Source of the DNA: a virus
IMG/VR virus record: IMGVR_UViG_3300025030_000071
Location: 1-64,000 of that record
DNA length: 64,000 nt
Direction: 5' to 3' (one strand)
Part shown: one piece after another, positions 15,279 to 24,657 of the stretch
Layout: each line of letters starts with the position of its first letter
How positions within the stretch are numbered: the stretch's first letter is position 1
Translations under genes and position numbers: made by a program
The notes under the pieces: model-generated
The model's database searches: none
What the model was told of the DNA's origin: nothing
The model's input: only the letters and a program-made list of their open reading frames with translations

Positions 15279-18200
15279 ATGTCTGAATCAACAATCATTG
15301 ATTTCACAACCAGTAAAAGAACTCCTGGTGACTGGATTGCTAGTCTTGCCGATGTAGCTAAACCTTCAGATAATCCTGCTAGCCATATTTCTCTCGTTAG
15401 ACTTAGCTCTCCAGCAGTAAAAAGACCAACCCTAACTTATTTCGAACCTAACGTTTCTTCTAGACGATCAGATACTGCCGACTTCCACGAACCAGAATAT
15501 AATATGATTGATCCTGGCACTATAGAGGATATTGAATCCTACATATATCAGGGTAATCTAAAGAAATTAGCTTTAGCAGTCAAAGAAGGCTGGGCCTTAG
15601 TCGGCAAAAACAAACAAACAACTGAATATATCAAGAAACGTTTCTCCCAACTAGAGATAGCACAAGGCCAGACTATGTTTGGCCTTTTCTCAGAAATCAT
15701 ATCTACTCTTTTAAGATGGCACAACTGTTATATCCTAAAAGTTAGAGACCCAGAAGCTTCTGGTGGCAAAGTTAGAAGTGTTAATGGAAAGATTATTAAA
15801 CCAGTTGCCGGTTATTTCGTCGCTAGCCCAAACACCATTAAAACAAGAATAGGTAAAGATTACAAAGTCTCAGCTTATAAGCATGTAATGCCTGATGGAA
15901 GATTCAAAATTTTCCCAGCTGATGACGTAATTCACTTACATATCTTCAAGAAACCCCACTTCATAACAGCAGCTCCACCTATCACCCCAATGGCAGATGA
16001 CGTTGCTGCTTTACGTCGTATCGAAGAACATGTTGAGAACTTAGTCTACCAACACATATATCCTCTCTACCAATACAAGATTGGAACTAAAGATTATCCA
16101 GACGTTCGCAGAACAGAGAATGGCTTAACTGAAATTGAATCAGTTGAGAACAAATTAAGAAATGCCCCTACTGACTCAATGCTTGTTACCTCATTCAGAC
16201 ATGAGATTACAGGTATTGGTGCAGAAAGTAGAGCCTTAAGAGCAGAACCATTTTTAGAATACTTCAAGAAAAGAGTAATCACTGGAACTTCTTTATCTGA
16301 GATAGACTTCGGCGATGGGAACACTGCGAACAGGGCCTGCTATTCAGAGGACACTCAAACATTAACAGAAAATGGTTGGAAATATTATTGGGAGATAGAG
16401 GAGGAAGAAAAAATAGCAACTTTTAATCCTAAGACTAATGGTTTAGAGTATCATAAACCGGAAGGTGGCATTTATCTATATGATTATGAAGGGCCAATGC
16501 ACCATTTTAAGAACAAAAACGTAGACGTATTGGTAACTCCTGAACATGACATGTGGGCATTAATGAATCAATTTCAAAATCCGAGATGGGAAAAGATACA
16601 AGCAAAATCGCTTACTGGACATAGATTCAGTTTTAGGACTGGTGGAATTAATTGGGAGGGGATAGAACCAGAAAACTTTCTGCTACCATTTGTCCCATGT
16701 AAAAGCAATATAAAATTTGAAAATAGTATAAGATTTGATAGGATTAACATTTATGACTGGCTAGAGTTCTTAGGATATTACGTAAGTGAAGGTCATCTAG
16801 TTAAAGGCGCTTGGAGAGTCGAACTTAGCCAGTCTGAAACTATTAATCCAGCAAAAACTGAAAAAATAAGAGCATGTTTAAGACGTTTGCCTTTCAAATT
16901 CTGTGAAAATCATGACTCAGATGGAATGGTAAGATTTAGAATAAATTGTAAGTCACTATACTTATATTTAGAAGAAGTTTGTGGAGATTATTCATATCTC
17001 AAACATTTCCCAAGTGAGATTCTTAGTTACTCTAAAGAATATTTAAGAGTGGCATTTGAAGCAGCAATGCTGGGAGATGGGACAACGGATATTAGAGAAG
17101 GTAGGACAAACCGAGCATATAGTTCTACATCAGAGATGCTTTTAGACCAAATGCAAGAAATTGCTATAAAATTAGGGTATAAGGCTCATATTATAAGATC
17201 CGGGGTACCAAGGGTAAGTATTTCAGAATCTGAAACTTCTATGGTAAAACAAGATCAAGTAGAAATTACTAATTATAGTGGGAAAGTTTACTGTTACCGT
17301 GTTCCCAATCACCTCTTCATCACCAGAAGGAATGGACGAATAGGCATACATGGCAACACAGCCACAGTTTTATCAAATCTAGCTATTGGTATAGTTAAAT
17401 TTTACCAGCTATGTTTGTCTAATGATTTAAATTTCCATATCATCAGAGAACTTTTATTAGAAAGTACATTTACTTTTGATGTTCTCTCAGAAGAAAATAT
17501 GGTTGAGCTTCAGTTCAAGGAAATTGATCTTGAAGCTCAGGTCAAAAAACAAAACCACTTTGCTCTACTTTACCAAAACAATTTGATAAGTCATACCGAA
17601 GCAAGAATGCTTGCTGGGTTTGATGTTTTAGCTCCTGACCAAGAATCCGACATGTTCCAAGAACGAGTCAAGATCCCAGAAATTGAACAAGCAGCTAAAG
17701 CGCAGGCTCAAAACCGCCAGCAACCAACTAACCAATTCGGTACTGCTTCAGGCCCTTCAGCAAGCAAGTCTTCTTTAGAACCAAGTTTTACATTTAGAGA
17801 TGATCTGGGGAATGACCTTTATAGCGATTTGACCGATGACCTACACAATTTGAACAAGAAGCAAGTAGATCTAAACTTTGTTCGACAACTCTTTCTTTCA
17901 ACCAAAGACCAAATACTCATCAAATTAGCTCCTAAACTAGAACAAGAAGTCTTTCATGGCGCCAGAGGACTAAGAATAGATAACAATTTATTGATTCGTC
18001 TCTCAGCAATTAACAGAGCCATGTTTAGGGATCTTGAACAAGATGTAGAACGGCTAATCAGAGAAACTTTAGTCAAGACAAGTGCCGAACTAGCGATTGG
18101 CAAGAGAGATAACCTTTCAATTGATACTTTGCAGTTTAGAATGCGGTTCATAGAACGTTCTAGAAAACACCAAGCATATATACTTGGAAAAATGGCTGCC

Positions 18201-18377
18201 CTTGACGCAAATGGTATAAATGAAGTGAGTATAGCCTGTGAACCAGATGGAGAACACTATAATATCTGGCATAACACGGTTATTGGAGTTAAGAATCCTG
18301 ATTTAGATCTACTACCTTTTAGTAGAGCAAATTGCCGTTGTGATATAGTGCCAATCCGGAGAGACGCCAATGTCTGA
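15279..18377 (+). CDS. Portal protein with LAGLIDADG intein and MuF-like C-terminus
   Basis: 1032 residues as encoded, about 692 after splicing. The portal ring forms the DNA channel at the capsid vertex. Residues 80-350 and 694-790 have portal character: an FSEIISTLLRWHNCYILKV helix region, then FASPNT-like and DDVIHLHIFK segments. Residues 354-693 are an intein. The last 90 residues, with an RKHQAYILGK helix and the PFSRANCRCDIVPI motif, resemble the Mu gpF/SPP1 gp7 minor head domain, so this is a portal-MuF fusion. The start follows the previous stop directly. Portal identity rests on motifs plus position between the terminase and the protease. Confidence 0.9.
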   Translation: MSESTIIDFTTSKRTPGDWIASLADVAKPSDNPASHISLVRLSSPAVKRPTLTYFEPNVSSRRSDTADFHEPEYNMIDPGTIEDIESYIYQGNLKKLALAVKEGWALVGKNKQTTEYIKKRFSQLEIAQGQTMFGLFSEIISTLLRWHNCYILKVRDPEASGGKVRSVNGKIIKPVAGYFVASPNTIKTRIGKDYKVSAYKHVMPDGRFKIFPADDVIHLHIFKKPHFITAAPPITPMADDVAALRRIEEHVENLVYQHIYPLYQYKIGTKDYPDVRRTENGLTEIESVENKLRNAPTDSMLVTSFRHEITGIGAESRALRAEPFLEYFKKRVITGTSLSEIDFGDGNTANRACYSEDTQTLTENGWKYYWEIEEEEKIATFNPKTNGLEYHKPEGGIYLYDYEGPMHHFKNKNVDVLVTPEHDMWALMNQFQNPRWEKIQAKSLTGHRFSFRTGGINWEGIEPENFLLPFVPCKSNIKFENSIRFDRINIYDWLEFLGYYVSEGHLVKGAWRVELSQSETINPAKTEKIRACLRRLPFKFCENHDSDGMVRFRINCKSLYLYLEEVCGDYSYLKHFPSEILSYSKEYLRVAFEAAMLGDGTTDIREGRTNRAYSSTSEMLLDQMQEIAIKLGYKAHIIRSGVPRVSISESETSMVKQDQVEITNYSGKVYCYRVPNHLFITRRNGRIGIHGNTATVLSNLAIGIVKFYQLCLSNDLNFHIIRELLLESTFTFDVLSEENMVELQFKEIDLEAQVKKQNHFALLYQNNLISHTEARMLAGFDVLAPDQESDMFQERVKIPEIEQAAKAQAQNRQQPTNQFGTASGPSASKSSLEPSFTFRDDLGNDLYSDLTDDLHNLNKKQVDLNFVRQLFLSTKDQILIKLAPKLEQEVFHGARGLRIDNNLLIRLSAINRAMFRDLEQDVERLIRETLVKTSAELAIGKRDNLSIDTLQFRMRFIERSRKHQAYILGKMAALDANGINEVSIACEPDGEHYNIWHNTVIGVKNPDLDLLPFSRANCRCDIVPIRRDANV
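16338..17357 (+). other. Intein with LAGLIDADG homing endonuclease, in the portal gene
   Basis: 340 residues, Cys354 to Asn693. Block A is CYSEDTQTLTENGWK. Block B is VLVTPEHDMWAL, with its His. Two endonuclease motifs follow: FLGYYVSEGHL near 496-508 and AAMLGDGTT near 592-603. The end reads NHLFITRRNGRIGIHGN, followed by extein Thr694. The penultimate residue is Gly rather than the usual His, a variant compatible with splicing in some inteins. The acidic residues of both LAGLIDADG helices (Glu, Asp) are kept, so an active homing enzyme is possible. Confidence 0.92.
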
Positions 18378-20268
18378 AACATCAGCTTGGAAGAGACCAA
18401 TGGAGTTTAATGATTTCGCAACAACAATTGCGAAACCTATAAGTTTTGTTGACTCTTCGGGTTCAAAGATTTCTTTCAAAGACTCTGCAAAGGATGGCAA
18501 ACCTCGGCTAAGAGCAAAAGTCAAGATGACCTTTGCAGGTCGTGAAACCCTCAACCATTCCATCTATCTCCCTGATCAGATGTATACCGGCGCCAACACA
18601 TTCTTAAAACCTTTTAATAAGCCAGTACTTAGACATCATGAAACAGAGAAAGACGCCATTGGCCGAGTGATCGATATTCGATATATTGATACCTTCAACG
18701 AAGCAATGGGTTTTAGTGACAGGCTTATTTCTGTAGCTTCTGTTTTCAAAGATAAAAACTCGAATTTAAGACGCAGACTAGATACCGTAGCTGCTTTCTT
18801 AGATGCATCCGAAAATCCTTCCTATATGGGTGCTGGTCACCTCTTAGGCATTTGGGATATTACTGATGCAGAAGCAATTGAGAAAATACTTGATGGTAGA
18901 TACTCAACTGTTTCAACTGATTTCAAACCCAAGGGAGCTTATTGCTCTACTTGTGTTTTGGAAGGTGAACTAACTGATTGGCGTACTGACGATTGTGACC
19001 ATTCTCGTGGTCAGATGGTTGATGGCCGAGTAGCTGTTGCTATTCCTTATGGCTTTATGTACAAAGAAGCTTCATTTGTGAATGTGCCAGCAGCCCCGGC
19101 CTTTGTTTTAGAAACTGGAGAAGATTTATCTTTCTCAGATGCAGTTTCAAAAACGAATTACTCTATACCACATGAAATAATCTCAGACGTTATTTTAGAT
19201 ACAGGAAAGGCCTGCTTTAACGCAAAGGGCTCTGCCGTATCGAAATTACCAGAAAATTTCTCTGATTATCTGCAAGTTATAAATCCCACACAAACAAGTA
19301 AGAGTAAAGTAATTGGAGATAATGAACAAGGCGGAGCTGTAGGCCCGCAAGGAAGCACCATGTTTGAACTTTCAGAATTAACAAAGGATACTGAGAGCAA
19401 CTACGCCGAGATCATCAAGCATCTAGGCCAGGACGCAGCTCAGTTAACTGGTGATCTTCTAAAAGATCTAGAAGATTCTGCCTTTATTGGTCCTAACCGA
19501 ACCTTCCCAGTAAAGGACCTTTGTCATGCTAATGCGATCAAAGCCCTTTTAGGTGAAGTCAAGGATTCAGAAAGCAAGTCTGCTCTTCTAGAAATCCTTG
19601 AATCCAAGATGTCAGCTTTTGAGGTTTCTCCAGAAACAGATGCAGCCGCGGCAGAAGAACCCGTTGTTGCTGCTACCGAACAGGATGCAGAGACTTTTGC
19701 TTCAGCAGAACCAAAAGACCTTGATACTCAACTTACCGAATTAGGTCTTGCAAAGATCACAACCGATGCTCTTGTCAAACTAAACGCTGAAGTAGACGAT
19801 CTAAAGACCTCTAAGGCCATTTGGCAGCAACGTATCCAGAGTCTCGAAACTGAAGTTCGGCGCTATGCTGATTCCCAGACTGAACTCGTTAAGTCCTATA
19901 AAGATTTACTAGCTTCTCAGCTACTAGACAATCAGATTGCTCGTGGTATGAGGATTAAAGATAAAGAAGAGACCCTAAAGAAATACAAATCTAAGACTTT
20001 AGAATCTCTAAAAGACAGTCTCGCTGATCTTTCCGATTTTGAAGAGGATGGGTTAGCAAGAGAAGCATCAGGTGAGCAGGTAACGGTTGGCGATTTCGCT
20101 GACTCAGCAAGCTCTGCTGATCAGAAAAAACTCAATGAACAGTATCACGATATCCTTTCGACATATTGGGAAAAATTCTATAGTGGTCCTCGTGGTGCCG
20201 CCCATGCTGAGAATTATTTGAATGAACAAAAGCGTCAGGGACTGATTCCAGTTAACCTTGTCCCTTAA
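18370..20268 (+). CDS. Prohead protease with scaffold-like C-terminus
   Basis: 632 residues. The N-terminal 270 residues look like a prohead maturation protease: a NKPVLRHHETEKDAIGRV segment carrying the expected catalytic His region, STVSTDFKP, and later ASFVNVPAAPAF near the end of the domain. An inserted CSTC followed about 14 residues later by CDH forms a likely zinc knuckle. Residues 330-632 are acidic and helical, with coiled coil around 470-560, as in internal scaffold or core proteins. The fusion would place the protease inside the procapsid. It overlaps the portal gene by 8 bases. The Ser nucleophile is not certain by eye. Confidence 0.78.
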   Translation: MSETSAWKRPMEFNDFATTIAKPISFVDSSGSKISFKDSAKDGKPRLRAKVKMTFAGRETLNHSIYLPDQMYTGANTFLKPFNKPVLRHHETEKDAIGRVIDIRYIDTFNEAMGFSDRLISVASVFKDKNSNLRRRLDTVAAFLDASENPSYMGAGHLLGIWDITDAEAIEKILDGRYSTVSTDFKPKGAYCSTCVLEGELTDWRTDDCDHSRGQMVDGRVAVAIPYGFMYKEASFVNVPAAPAFVLETGEDLSFSDAVSKTNYSIPHEIISDVILDTGKACFNAKGSAVSKLPENFSDYLQVINPTQTSKSKVIGDNEQGGAVGPQGSTMFELSELTKDTESNYAEIIKHLGQDAAQLTGDLLKDLEDSAFIGPNRTFPVKDLCHANAIKALLGEVKDSESKSALLEILESKMSAFEVSPETDAAAAEEPVVAATEQDAETFASAEPKDLDTQLTELGLAKITTDALVKLNAEVDDLKTSKAIWQQRIQSLETEVRRYADSQTELVKSYKDLLASQLLDNQIARGMRIKDKEETLKKYKSKTLESLKDSLADLSDFEEDGLAREASGEQVTVGDFADSASSADQKKLNEQYHDILSTYWEKFYSGPRGAAHAENYLNEQKRQGLIPVNLVP

Positions 20269-20286
20269 TCAATAGGAGTTTAGGAA

Positions 20287-21423
20287 ATGGCCAACAACCT
20301 ACCTGCAAAGAGATATGCAAAGGATCTTGGAGTTCCGGTCCCAAATGTTGAATTCTGTCCAACAGAATACCCACGTTTACTCACTTGGCCGGCTCCTTAC
20401 CTACCATTGCAGCTAGAAAATGAACGGCATGATGAATTCTATGTCGTTCTTTCCGGAAAAGTAGTTGCGCTTGACAGTATGGGCTTTTTAGTTCCTGCCG
20501 GTCTTGCACTTGATATCGAGGTTCTTAAGGCTGCCCTTGAGGCAGTCGCAGTAGGTGGCGGCACTCTAGATTGTACCGACGCAAACCTCACCACACTTGT
20601 ACGCTACGATGCAACTGACGTTGCCAATGGCGTTATCAACTCTCGTGGCGTAGCTGCTGCTCTTGGTGAGCCAGTCGCTTATTCAATGCTTAAGGACGAT
20701 GCTGCTTTCTTGATTAGTTACAATGAAGCTGTAGCGGCTTCCTCAACGGCAGTCGTAGTTGGCATCGGCAGTGTGTTCACCCAGGCAGTCACCGTTGGCG
20801 ATCACCTAGGCGTTGCACCTTACAGTTACCTTCGCACTGCTTCAGACGCAATGAGCCGTTCAGGCAACCCACTACATGCTGACGTAACTTCCAATAAAGA
20901 AGCCCGTCTACCTTACGATGCTTCTCAGCTACGTCATCTAGGTTGGGAACTTCAGGGGAACGTTACTGTCCGTACCAACTACTGTTTAGTTTACCCAGTA
21001 GTCGCCAACAGAGCTGCGATCCTAGTAGAAGGTCAGGCAGTAGCAATTGCAGCCTCAATGGCCTCTTTCGCTCTTGGCGATAGAGTTACCTTTAACTGCA
21101 ACTCAGACATCGTGCCTCACGTTGCCGCACTTACTACCTCTGATTACGATTCAGATGCAGATGCAACCATCACAGCTCGTATCAATGCTGCAATCGAGAA
21201 GTTCCACAAGCGGACTGTAGGCCAGGTAATTCGTAAGAATACTCGCTTCCCAAGTTCATATCTTGATAAGGTCCAGACCCGTTGGGATTCTTCTGTACCA
21301 GGCTTTAATGCGATTGACGCAACTGCTGGTTCAGCAACTGCTGGTTACCCAGGTTACATGTATACTGCTGGTGGAAGTGGCGTGGCACTAGGCGACATCA
21401 CAGTTTCACTATTCATGCGCTAA
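20287..21423 (+). CDS. Head structural protein upstream of the major capsid gene
   Basis: 378 residues, Ala/Val-rich beta pattern. The N-terminus includes FCPTEYPRLLTWPAPYLPLQ. TAGGAGTTTAGGAA precedes the ATG. It lies between the protease and the major capsid gene and has few charged clusters, like decoration or minor capsid proteins. I do not recognise the family. Confidence 0.8.
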   Translation: MANNLPAKRYAKDLGVPVPNVEFCPTEYPRLLTWPAPYLPLQLENERHDEFYVVLSGKVVALDSMGFLVPAGLALDIEVLKAALEAVAVGGGTLDCTDANLTTLVRYDATDVANGVINSRGVAAALGEPVAYSMLKDDAAFLISYNEAVAASSTAVVVGIGSVFTQAVTVGDHLGVAPYSYLRTASDAMSRSGNPLHADVTSNKEARLPYDASQLRHLGWELQGNVTVRTNYCLVYPVVANRAAILVEGQAVAIAASMASFALGDRVTFNCNSDIVPHVAALTTSDYDSDADATITARINAAIEKFHKRTVGQVIRKNTRFPSSYLDKVQTRWDSSVPGFNAIDATAGSATAGYPGYMYTAGGSGVALGDITVSLFMR

Positions 21424-21438
21424 GGAGAAAGAAGTACA

Positions 21439-22740
21439 ATGAAGACTAAAGATTTAAAAGGTCTCAAGTACCACGAATTTAAGGATGTCTTTCGGGAAGT
21501 AGACGAAGAGTCTAAGAAAGATGGCCGTGGCTTCAAGGACTTTGAGTATGCTTGGCACCACAACGGCAAACGCCCTGATGGGTCAGTCCTCTCAATGAAG
21601 GACGTTCTCACTATGTGGGAGTCACCTCTCTTCATCCCCAAAGTTATCAACAACGCAATGCAGGAAGCCATTGAGCCTTACTTAATTGTGACCTCTTTGC
21701 TAACTAAACTCCCTTACAGCCCAGGCACATTCATTGACCTTCCTGTAATGGGTGCAATTGATGGTGACTTCAGGGTTGGTGAGTTAGAAACCTTCCCAGA
21801 GTTCCGGATTGATTACGGCCCAGGGGCAGAAATCGGTCGGATCGGGAGGACAGGTCTCGCTCTCAAGTTCTCAGAAGAGATCTTACGATACTCCCAGTTC
21901 GACGTGATCACCATGTACACCAGCCAGGCTGCTAAGGCTCTTGCTCGGTTCAAAGAGGAAGAAGGCTTCAACATGATTTATAACGCTGCAAGCGTTACTC
22001 ATGACAACGCCACCCCAGCAGACTCAATTTTTGGTTGCACCACTGGTCGCGACCTTGATGGGGCTCTTAACGGTTCACTAACTGTAGATGATATCATCGA
22101 GATGTACATGCAGGTACAGCACAACGGATTTATCCCCAATGCTCTTATCGTACATCCACTCACCTACTTAATGTTCCTTGGTGATGCTCAGATGCGGATG
22201 TTTGCTCAGATGAATGGGCAACCATATTTCAATCAGCCTTGGTCCGGTAGCCCAGCCCGTAACGACTTTGCTTCCTACCGTGGCGGTGAAGGTGTAACTG
22301 GCGCTGCACAGAGAGTCCACTCAGCTCATGCCGCAGATCCAGCAGATGTCACAGCAGTTGGTGGGTGGAGCCCACAGCTCGACGTGGCTCCGACGCTTCC
22401 ATCTTACCTAGGCATCAACTTCAGAGTAATCGTAAGCCCATTCGTTCCTTTCGATACAGTCAACAACAGAACCACAGTCATCATGTGTGACCTTGCTCAG
22501 CTTGGTTTCTACATTGAAGATTACCCTGTCCAGACCAGCGAATGGAAAGACCCAGAAACCGATGTTCTCAAGATCAAGCTCAAGGAGGCTTACACCTTCC
22601 GTGATCGTGATCGTGGTCTTGGCATCGTATGCGCAAAGAACGTTGTTGTTACATCTAACAAGATCGTTCTACCTGCTCACGCAACCATTGGCGTCAATGG
22701 CAGCATAGGCACAATCAACCGCGCAGTCGCAGTAGTATAA
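21439..22740 (+). CDS. Major capsid protein (HK97-fold type)
   Basis: 433 residues. An N-terminal charged helical arm (1-60) precedes a capsid-like body: WESPLFIPKVINNAMQEAIEP, SPGTFIDLPVMGAIDG, then NALIVHPLTYLMFLGD and a C-terminal YAFRDRDRG-like strand (YTFRDRDRGLGIVCAKNV). This layout of arm, E-loop, spine helix and P-domain strands fits HK97-type capsid proteins. A strong ribosome site (AAGGAGA) precedes it and a terminator follows directly, as expected for the most abundant virion protein. The identification is by position and pattern. Confidence 0.9.
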   Translation: MKTKDLKGLKYHEFKDVFREVDEESKKDGRGFKDFEYAWHHNGKRPDGSVLSMKDVLTMWESPLFIPKVINNAMQEAIEPYLIVTSLLTKLPYSPGTFIDLPVMGAIDGDFRVGELETFPEFRIDYGPGAEIGRIGRTGLALKFSEEILRYSQFDVITMYTSQAAKALARFKEEEGFNMIYNAASVTHDNATPADSIFGCTTGRDLDGALNGSLTVDDIIEMYMQVQHNGFIPNALIVHPLTYLMFLGDAQMRMFAQMNGQPYFNQPWSGSPARNDFASYRGGEGVTGAAQRVHSAHAADPADVTAVGGWSPQLDVAPTLPSYLGINFRVIVSPFVPFDTVNNRTTVIMCDLAQLGFYIEDYPVQTSEWKDPETDVLKIKLKEAYTFRDRDRGLGIVCAKNVVVTSNKIVLPAHATIGVNGSIGTINRAVAVV

Positions 22741-22748
22741 CCCTAAGT

Positions 22749-22781
22749 GGGTGAGGGGCCTCGACCCCTCACCCTAATTTT
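22749..22781 (+). terminator. Rho-independent terminator after the capsid gene
   Basis: Stem GGGTGAGGGG (22749-22758) with CCCCTCACCC (22765-22774), loop CCTCGA, then TAATTTT. This perfect 10-bp GC-rich stem begins 9 bases after the capsid stop. Confidence 0.88.
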
Positions 22782-22793
22782 AAGGAGAACAAT

Positions 22794-23882
22794 ATGTCAC
22801 AAAGAGATCTCTCTCCTAAGGGGATTGCTGATGCCGCTGATGCCGCCCAGGCTGCTGTTGATACAGCAGAGCTTGTAGTTGATGCCCTTGTAGCAGAAAC
22901 TGCTGCCGTTGGTGGCAAAGTTATCCTTAAAGAAGCAACTAACAACGGGGTAAATACGGCGACCTTCCAGTGTGCTGCTTCTCTAACTGGTAACCGAACA
23001 ATCTCAGTCCCGAACGAGGACGTTGTATTAGCCAATATCGCAGTTAACACGATTCACACAACTGGTGACGGCTCAGACCATGCCGACGTAGCAACCAATT
23101 CGGTTCACGTAGCCGGTGATGGTTCGGACCACGCCGATGTAGCGACCAATACGGCTACACTGGCAGAAATTGAACCAGGAGCAGTAGCAACAGCGGTTCT
23201 AATTTTTGGTGATGCAGTCAATGCTGAAAATACAGTAACCATTGGCGCTGATGTCTACGAATTCGTAGCTCCAGCAGGTGTGGTGGCCCTAGACACCAAT
23301 ATCGCAGTGGCAACCACAGGAGTAGCCGCAACCGAACTTGATAATCTTATTGCTGCTATTAACGCAGATGACGTTGACAACGAACATCCAACCATTTTCT
23401 TGCAGGATGGCATTACTCCTGCACTAGCTAATGGTACAGAATCCGTAGTAGCAGATGAAGTTGCTACTGGGATCAGAGTTAGAAGTGCAACCGTAGTTGG
23501 CGGCCAAGCCGTAGGCGCCAACCCAAATATTGTTTTGGCAGAAGCCCTTACTCCGCCTGCGTCGATCTGGGACGTTGGCAATGTTAATCTAAATACCCTT
23601 GGCGGGAAAGCCGCAAGTGCTCAGCCCTGTGCTGCCCAGTCAAAGGCTGTAACAGCCCCGATGATCGCTAGCGGTGCAAGATTCTCATTCCCATTTGTTG
23701 TAACTAGATTCATGGTCCAGGTTCTAAGTGCTACAGGATTTATCAGAACTCCTGCTGGCGCAGAAGCGCTTTCGGCTGATACTTTCGAAATTGATGAAGG
23801 CGATGTCCTATATACTAGTGGCGGAGCGGCAACTCCAAACGCAATTGCTGGGGACGTTATCACAGTAATAGCTTGGCCATAA
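22794..23882 (+). CDS. Head fibre or decoration protein with GDGSDHADVATN repeats
   Basis: 362 residues. Residues 5-45 form an Ala-rich helix. Two perfect GDGSDHADVATN repeats sit at about 92-119. A beta module follows (VTIGADVYEFVAP, then NLIAAINAD), a pattern common in phage virion fibres and sheath insertions. The C-terminus is a beta barrel-like domain. TAAGGAGAACAAT precedes the ATG, which lies just past the capsid terminator. It is probably attached to the capsid surface. Confidence 0.82.
   Translation: MSQRDLSPKGIADAADAAQAAVDTAELVVDALVAETAAVGGKVILKEATNNGVNTATFQCAASLTGNRTISVPNEDVVLANIAVNTIHTTGDGSDHADVATNSVHVAGDGSDHADVATNTATLAEIEPGAVATAVLIFGDAVNAENTVTIGADVYEFVAPAGVVALDTNIAVATTGVAATELDNLIAAINADDVDNEHPTIFLQDGITPALANGTESVVADEVATGIRVRSATVVGGQAVGANPNIVLAEALTPPASIWDVGNVNLNTLGGKAASAQPCAAQSKAVTAPMIASGARFSFPFVVTRFMVQVLSATGFIRTPAGAEALSADTFEIDEGDVLYTSGGAATPNAIAGDVITVIAWP
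23049..23150 (+). repeat. Two 51-base coding repeats (GDGSDHADVATN)
   Basis: Units at 23049-23099 and 23100-23150 encode 17 residues each. The protein core GDGSDHADVATN is identical while several third positions differ, which points to selection on the protein and not to a recent duplication. Confidence 0.8.
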
Positions 23883-23909
23883 ACTAGATAATCATCATTA
23901 GCCTTAATG

Positions 23910-23926
23910 GCCACTTAAGATGTGGC
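23910..23926 (+). other. Short hairpin before the terminator
   Basis: GCCAC (23910-23914) pairs with GTGGC (23922-23926) across a 7-base loop, seven bases upstream of the terminator at 23933. Confidence 0.4.
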
Positions 23927-23932
23927 TCCATC

Positions 23933-23968
23933 AATGGAGGTGGCTGACCGCTGCCTCCATTTTTTTTT
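23933..23968 (+). terminator. Rho-independent terminator
   Basis: AATGGAGG pairs with CCTCCATT around a loop that can form further weak pairs. A run of nine T residues ends the signal at 23968. It lies between two structural genes. Confidence 0.85.
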
Positions 23969-23992
23969 GGAAGTTGAAGAGGAGAATTCTTA

Positions 23993-24580
23993 ATGGAATT
24001 TGTACAGTTTATCCAAATGTATGGTCGGATGCATGAACTTATGCTTGAGCCAGCGTGGGTCTTTAGCAACGAAGTCGTAGTTAGAACTGAAACAGAAACT
24101 GCAACATTTCTTTGGGATTCAGCAGACGAAGATAGCGACGTGGTTCTAACAAGAACCACTACATATGATGCTGCGAACCTAAAGGTCAGTTCAACAGTTT
24201 GGTCTTTGTCGAATGCCCCAACTGTGTCAGATGTAGAAACCGACCAAACCCCTGACAGTGAAATTTCATTATCAGGGACCACAGTGTTAACCATAACAGG
24301 AACCAACTTCGGGGAAGAAGATACAGACATAAAAGTTTTTGTTTATGTTCAACCAGCCAAGAACCACAATGGTCCTGGCCCGACCCCAGGAAATTCTAGA
24401 TTTGTCATAGAAGCAACCATCACAAATATTGACGTTGCCGACCAGGTCATCACTGCTTCTCTAGACCTGCCAAGAGTCCATGGTGCCAAGAACGCAGCTA
24501 AGGGCCAATGCGAACTGGCAGTCCAGAATGTAAAGCGCCATTTAGCTAGTACTCCCTTCACCGCTCTGACCGTAGTGTAA
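23993..24580 (+). CDS. Structural protein with IPT/TIG-like Ig domain
   Basis: 195 residues. Residues 1-60 are mixed. From about residue 75 an Ig-like strand series appears, with TVLTITGTNFGEEDTDIKVFV, the typical start of an IPT/TIG domain. GAGGAGAATTCTTA precedes the ATG. It is probably a surface-exposed adhesion or decoration module. Confidence 0.78.
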   Translation: MEFVQFIQMYGRMHELMLEPAWVFSNEVVVRTETETATFLWDSADEDSDVVLTRTTTYDAANLKVSSTVWSLSNAPTVSDVETDQTPDSEISLSGTTVLTITGTNFGEEDTDIKVFVYVQPAKNHNGPGPTPGNSRFVIEATITNIDVADQVITASLDLPRVHGAKNAAKGQCELAVQNVKRHLASTPFTALTVV

Positions 24581-24657
24581 TCCAAAGATAATTTAGTAGA
24601 TAAATTCTCAGTTATTTAATATACTTAAGAGTACTGTTAACTAGCTGAGGAGCTACT

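Noticed and set aside
19000-19100. CSTC/CDH cluster as an intein or HNH insertion in the protease
   Set aside because: No splicing blocks and no HNH catalytic His pair. It is too short, so a structural zinc knuckle is more likely.
23255-24330. Several minus-strand ORFs of 90-150 codons
   Set aside because: They mirror Ala/Thr/Val-rich structural genes, cross a terminator and show no recognisable protein features.
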